From assembly GCA_017529865.1 (NCBI GenBank), contig JAFXNA010000006.1, positions 124,001 to 188,000 of the forward strand: DNA of 64,000 bases, read 5' to 3'. Below are positions 62,310 through 64,000 of this stretch, piece by piece (the stretch's first letter is position 1; each line of letters opens with the position of its first letter). The notes beneath the pieces were generated by a model. That model saw nothing but the letters and a program-made list of their open reading frames with translations. It was not told the origin of the DNA and made no database searches. A program made the translations under genes and the position numbers. The stretch comes from Bacteroidaceae bacterium (lineage in GTDB: Bacteria; Bacteroidota; Bacteroidia; Bacteroidales; Bacteroidaceae).

Positions 62310-63860
62310 ATGGTAACCGAACTAAACGAACAAGAGATTCAGCGCCGACAGAATCTGCAGGCAATGAAAGATATGGGAATCAATCCCTACCCTGCCGCTG
62401 AATATCCAACAAACGCATTTTCAACAGACATCGTAGCTGAATTCAGCGATGAAGCTACTGAAGTACGCCAAGTATGCATCGCTGGACGTATGATGAGCCG
62501 CCGTATCATGGGCAAGGCTTCGTTCATCGAACTGAAAGACTCAAAGGGAAGAATCCAAGTATATGTGACTCGCGATGACATCTGTCCGGAAGAGAACAAG
62601 GATATGTATAATGTCGTATTCAAGAAACTGCTCGACTTGGGTGACTTCATCGGCGTGAAGGGTTTTGTGTTCCGCACACAGACTGGACAAATCAGCGTTC
62701 ATGCTCAGGAAATCACCGTGCTGTCGAAGAGTCTGAAGCCACTGCCTATCGTGAAGTACAAGGACGGCGTAGCATACGATGCCTTTGAAGACCCAGAGTT
62801 GCGCTATCGTCAGCGTTATGTAGACCTGATTGTGAACGAAGGTGTGAAGGAGACTTTCGAGAAGCGTACGAAGGTCATCTCGACCCTTCGCCGCGTGCTC
62901 GATGAGGCTGGCTATACTGAAGTGGAAACACCTATCCTGCAATCGATTGCCGGAGGTGCGACGGCTCGTCCGTTTATCACTCACCACAATAGTCTCGACA
63001 TCGACCTCTACATGCGTATTGCAACTGAATTGTATCTGAAGCGCCTCATCGTAGGAGGCTTCGAGGGTGTGTACGAAATCGGTAAGAACTTCCGCAACGA
63101 AGGTATGGATCGTACGCACAACCCCGAGTTCACCTGCGTGGAACTGTACGTTCAGTATAAAGACTACAACTGGATGATGTCGTTCACCGAAAAACTGCTC
63201 GAAACCATCTGCGTGGCAGTCAACGGCACGACGGAGAGCGTAGTAGACGGCAAGACCATTTCGTTCAAAGCGCCATATCGTCGTCTGCCTATTCTCGAAG
63301 CCATCAAGGAGAAGACGGGATACGACCTCGAAGGCAAGAGCGAGGAGGAGATTCGCAAGATTTGCAAGGAGCTGAAACTTGAGATTGACGACTCAATGGG
63401 TAAGGGCAAGCTGATTGACGAGATATTCGGTGAGTTCTGCGAGGGCACCTACATTCAGCCGACCTTCATCATCGACTACCCTGTCGAGATGTCTCCACTG
63501 ACGAAGATGCACCGTAGCAAGCCGGGACTGACCGAGCGCTTCGAACTGATGGTGAACGGCAAGGAACTTGCTAATGCATACTCAGAGCTGAACGACCCGA
63601 TTGATCAGGAGGAACGCTTCAAGGAACAGATGCGACTGGCCGACAAGGGCGATGACGAAGCAATGATTATCGATCAGGACTTCTTGCGTGCATTACAGTA
63701 CGGTATGCCTCCGACGAGCGGCATCGGTATCGGCATCGACCGACTGACCATGCTGATGACGGGCAAGATGACCATCCAGGAAGTGCTGTTCTTCCCCCAG
63801 ATGAAGCCAAGGAAAGTACAAAGCGCCGAGGCGACAGAGACTGAGGAAGCCGAAGGATAG
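62310..63860 (+). CDS. lysS: Lysyl-tRNA synthetase, class II
   Basis: 516 residues. Charges tRNA-Lys with lysine. N-terminal OB-fold anticodon-binding domain ([32 protein letters not shown]), motif 2 [21 protein letters not shown], and motif 3 [15 protein letters not shown] close to the C-terminus. A short acidic tail ([12 protein letters not shown]) follows. Length and motifs are normal. gpsA begins 63 bp downstream on the same strand. Confidence 0.97.
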   Translation: MVTELNEQEIQRRQNLQAMKDMGINPYPAAEYPTNAFSTDIVAEFSDEATEVRQVCIAGRMMSRRIMGKASFIELKDSKGRIQVYVTRDDICPEENKDMYNVVFKKLLDLGDFIGVKGFVFRTQTGQISVHAQEITVLSKSLKPLPIVKYKDGVAYDAFEDPELRYRQRYVDLIVNEGVKETFEKRTKVISTLRRVLDEAGYTEVETPILQSIAGGATARPFITHHNSLDIDLYMRIATELYLKRLIVGGFEGVYEIGKNFRNEGMDRTHNPEFTCVELYVQYKDYNWMMSFTEKLLETICVAVNGTTESVVDGKTISFKAPYRRLPILEAIKEKTGYDLEGKSEEEIRKICKELKLEIDDSMGKGKLIDEIFGEFCEGTYIQPTFIIDYPVEMSPLTKMHRSKPGLTERFELMVNGKELANAYSELNDPIDQEERFKEQMRLADKGDDEAMIIDQDFLRALQYGMPPTSGIGIGIDRLTMLMTGKMTIQEVLFFPQMKPRKVQSAEATETEEAEG

Positions 63861-63923
63861 GAGCTATAGGCACTATCGTACTATAAAGAACTATAGGAGT
63901 AACAACCATTAATCATCTATAAC

Positions 63924-64000
63924 ATGCAGTTTAACAGTTGCGGAAAAGTAGCAATCATAGGCGGCGGCAGTTGGGCGACGGCGATGGCAAAGATTGTGCT
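63924..64000 (+). CDS. gpsA: NAD(P)-dependent glycerol-3-phosphate dehydrogenase (5' end only)
   Basis: Only 25 codons are inside the window: MQFNSCGKVAIIGGGSWATA then MAKIV. The Rossmann GGGSWATA is typical of GpsA, which makes sn-glycerol-3-phosphate for phospholipids. The gene runs off the right edge. Confidence 0.85.
   Translation, partial: MQFNSCGKVAIIGGGSWATAMAKIV

Overview
The window looks like a chromosomal segment from a Prevotella-like member of the Bacteroidales. The basis is the repeated Bacteroidota sigma-ABfr promoter signature (TTTG, 19-20 bp, TAnnTTTG) in front of many genes, BACON, DUF4153, DUF2461 and Fib_succ_major proteins, C-terminal tails resembling type IX secretion sorting signals, dispersed AT-rich and GC-palindromic intergenic repeats, and Bacteroidota-type housekeeping genes. 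This assignment is inference from gene content; no 16S rRNA is present.

Layout. 0-5 kb: end of a BACON/OB-fold surface protein, an S1/P1 nuclease, an HU protein, a 29-residue basic ribosomal-type protein and RNase G, then a LysM muramidase divergent from cytidine deaminase. 5.7-9.1 kb: an ABC-F ATPase with a degenerate second site and a DUF4153 membrane protein. 9.3-14.8 kb: a tight plus-strand run of DUF2461, SGNH hydrolase, MBOAT acyltransferase, DHHW/AlgJ-like protein and an AAA-CYTH protein, suggesting cell-envelope O-acetylation. 15-20 kb: a FadL-type porin, a Tyr/Trp-rich secreted protein, a ~190-nt structured RNA with a textbook promoter and an M6 peptidase with dockerin repeats. 20-27.4 kb: pgk, a lipoprotein, a TPR protein, a SpoU methyltransferase and a BamA/TamA-type barrel. 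27.4-38.7 kb: a 3486-residue LamG/beta-helix surface protein with a partner lipoprotein. 39-41.6 kb: GH29 fucosidase, then a scar containing a BRO-N fragment, inverted 8-bp repeats and a truncated HU-like ORF. 41.6-46.2 kb: a five-repeat Ig-like protein with a small partner, and a winged-helix regulator with a membrane protein.

46.4-52.6 kb is the clearest accessory region: a Rep-like protein, a NUMOD3-like small protein, a Fib_succ_major lipoprotein, an XRE regulator and two serine recombinases with near-identical promoters. The large recombinase gene runs into a tRNA-Glu gene on the other strand. A long interrupted hairpin sits between the XRE gene and the lipoprotein. I find no relaxase, type IV secretion or capsid gene. 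I consider this a small integrative element, possibly replicative, and the best candidate for something not yet described.

52.6-64 kb: tRNA-Ser, a dTDP-sugar ketoisomerase/FemAB pair, two paralogous secreted proteins (one glycine-rich), pfkA in an operon with a 40-residue zinc ribbon, a TlpA-type thioredoxin and DUF554, tRNA-Arg with a duplicated 3' end, a phosphohexomutase, small secreted and membrane proteins, lysS, and the start of gpsA at the right edge.
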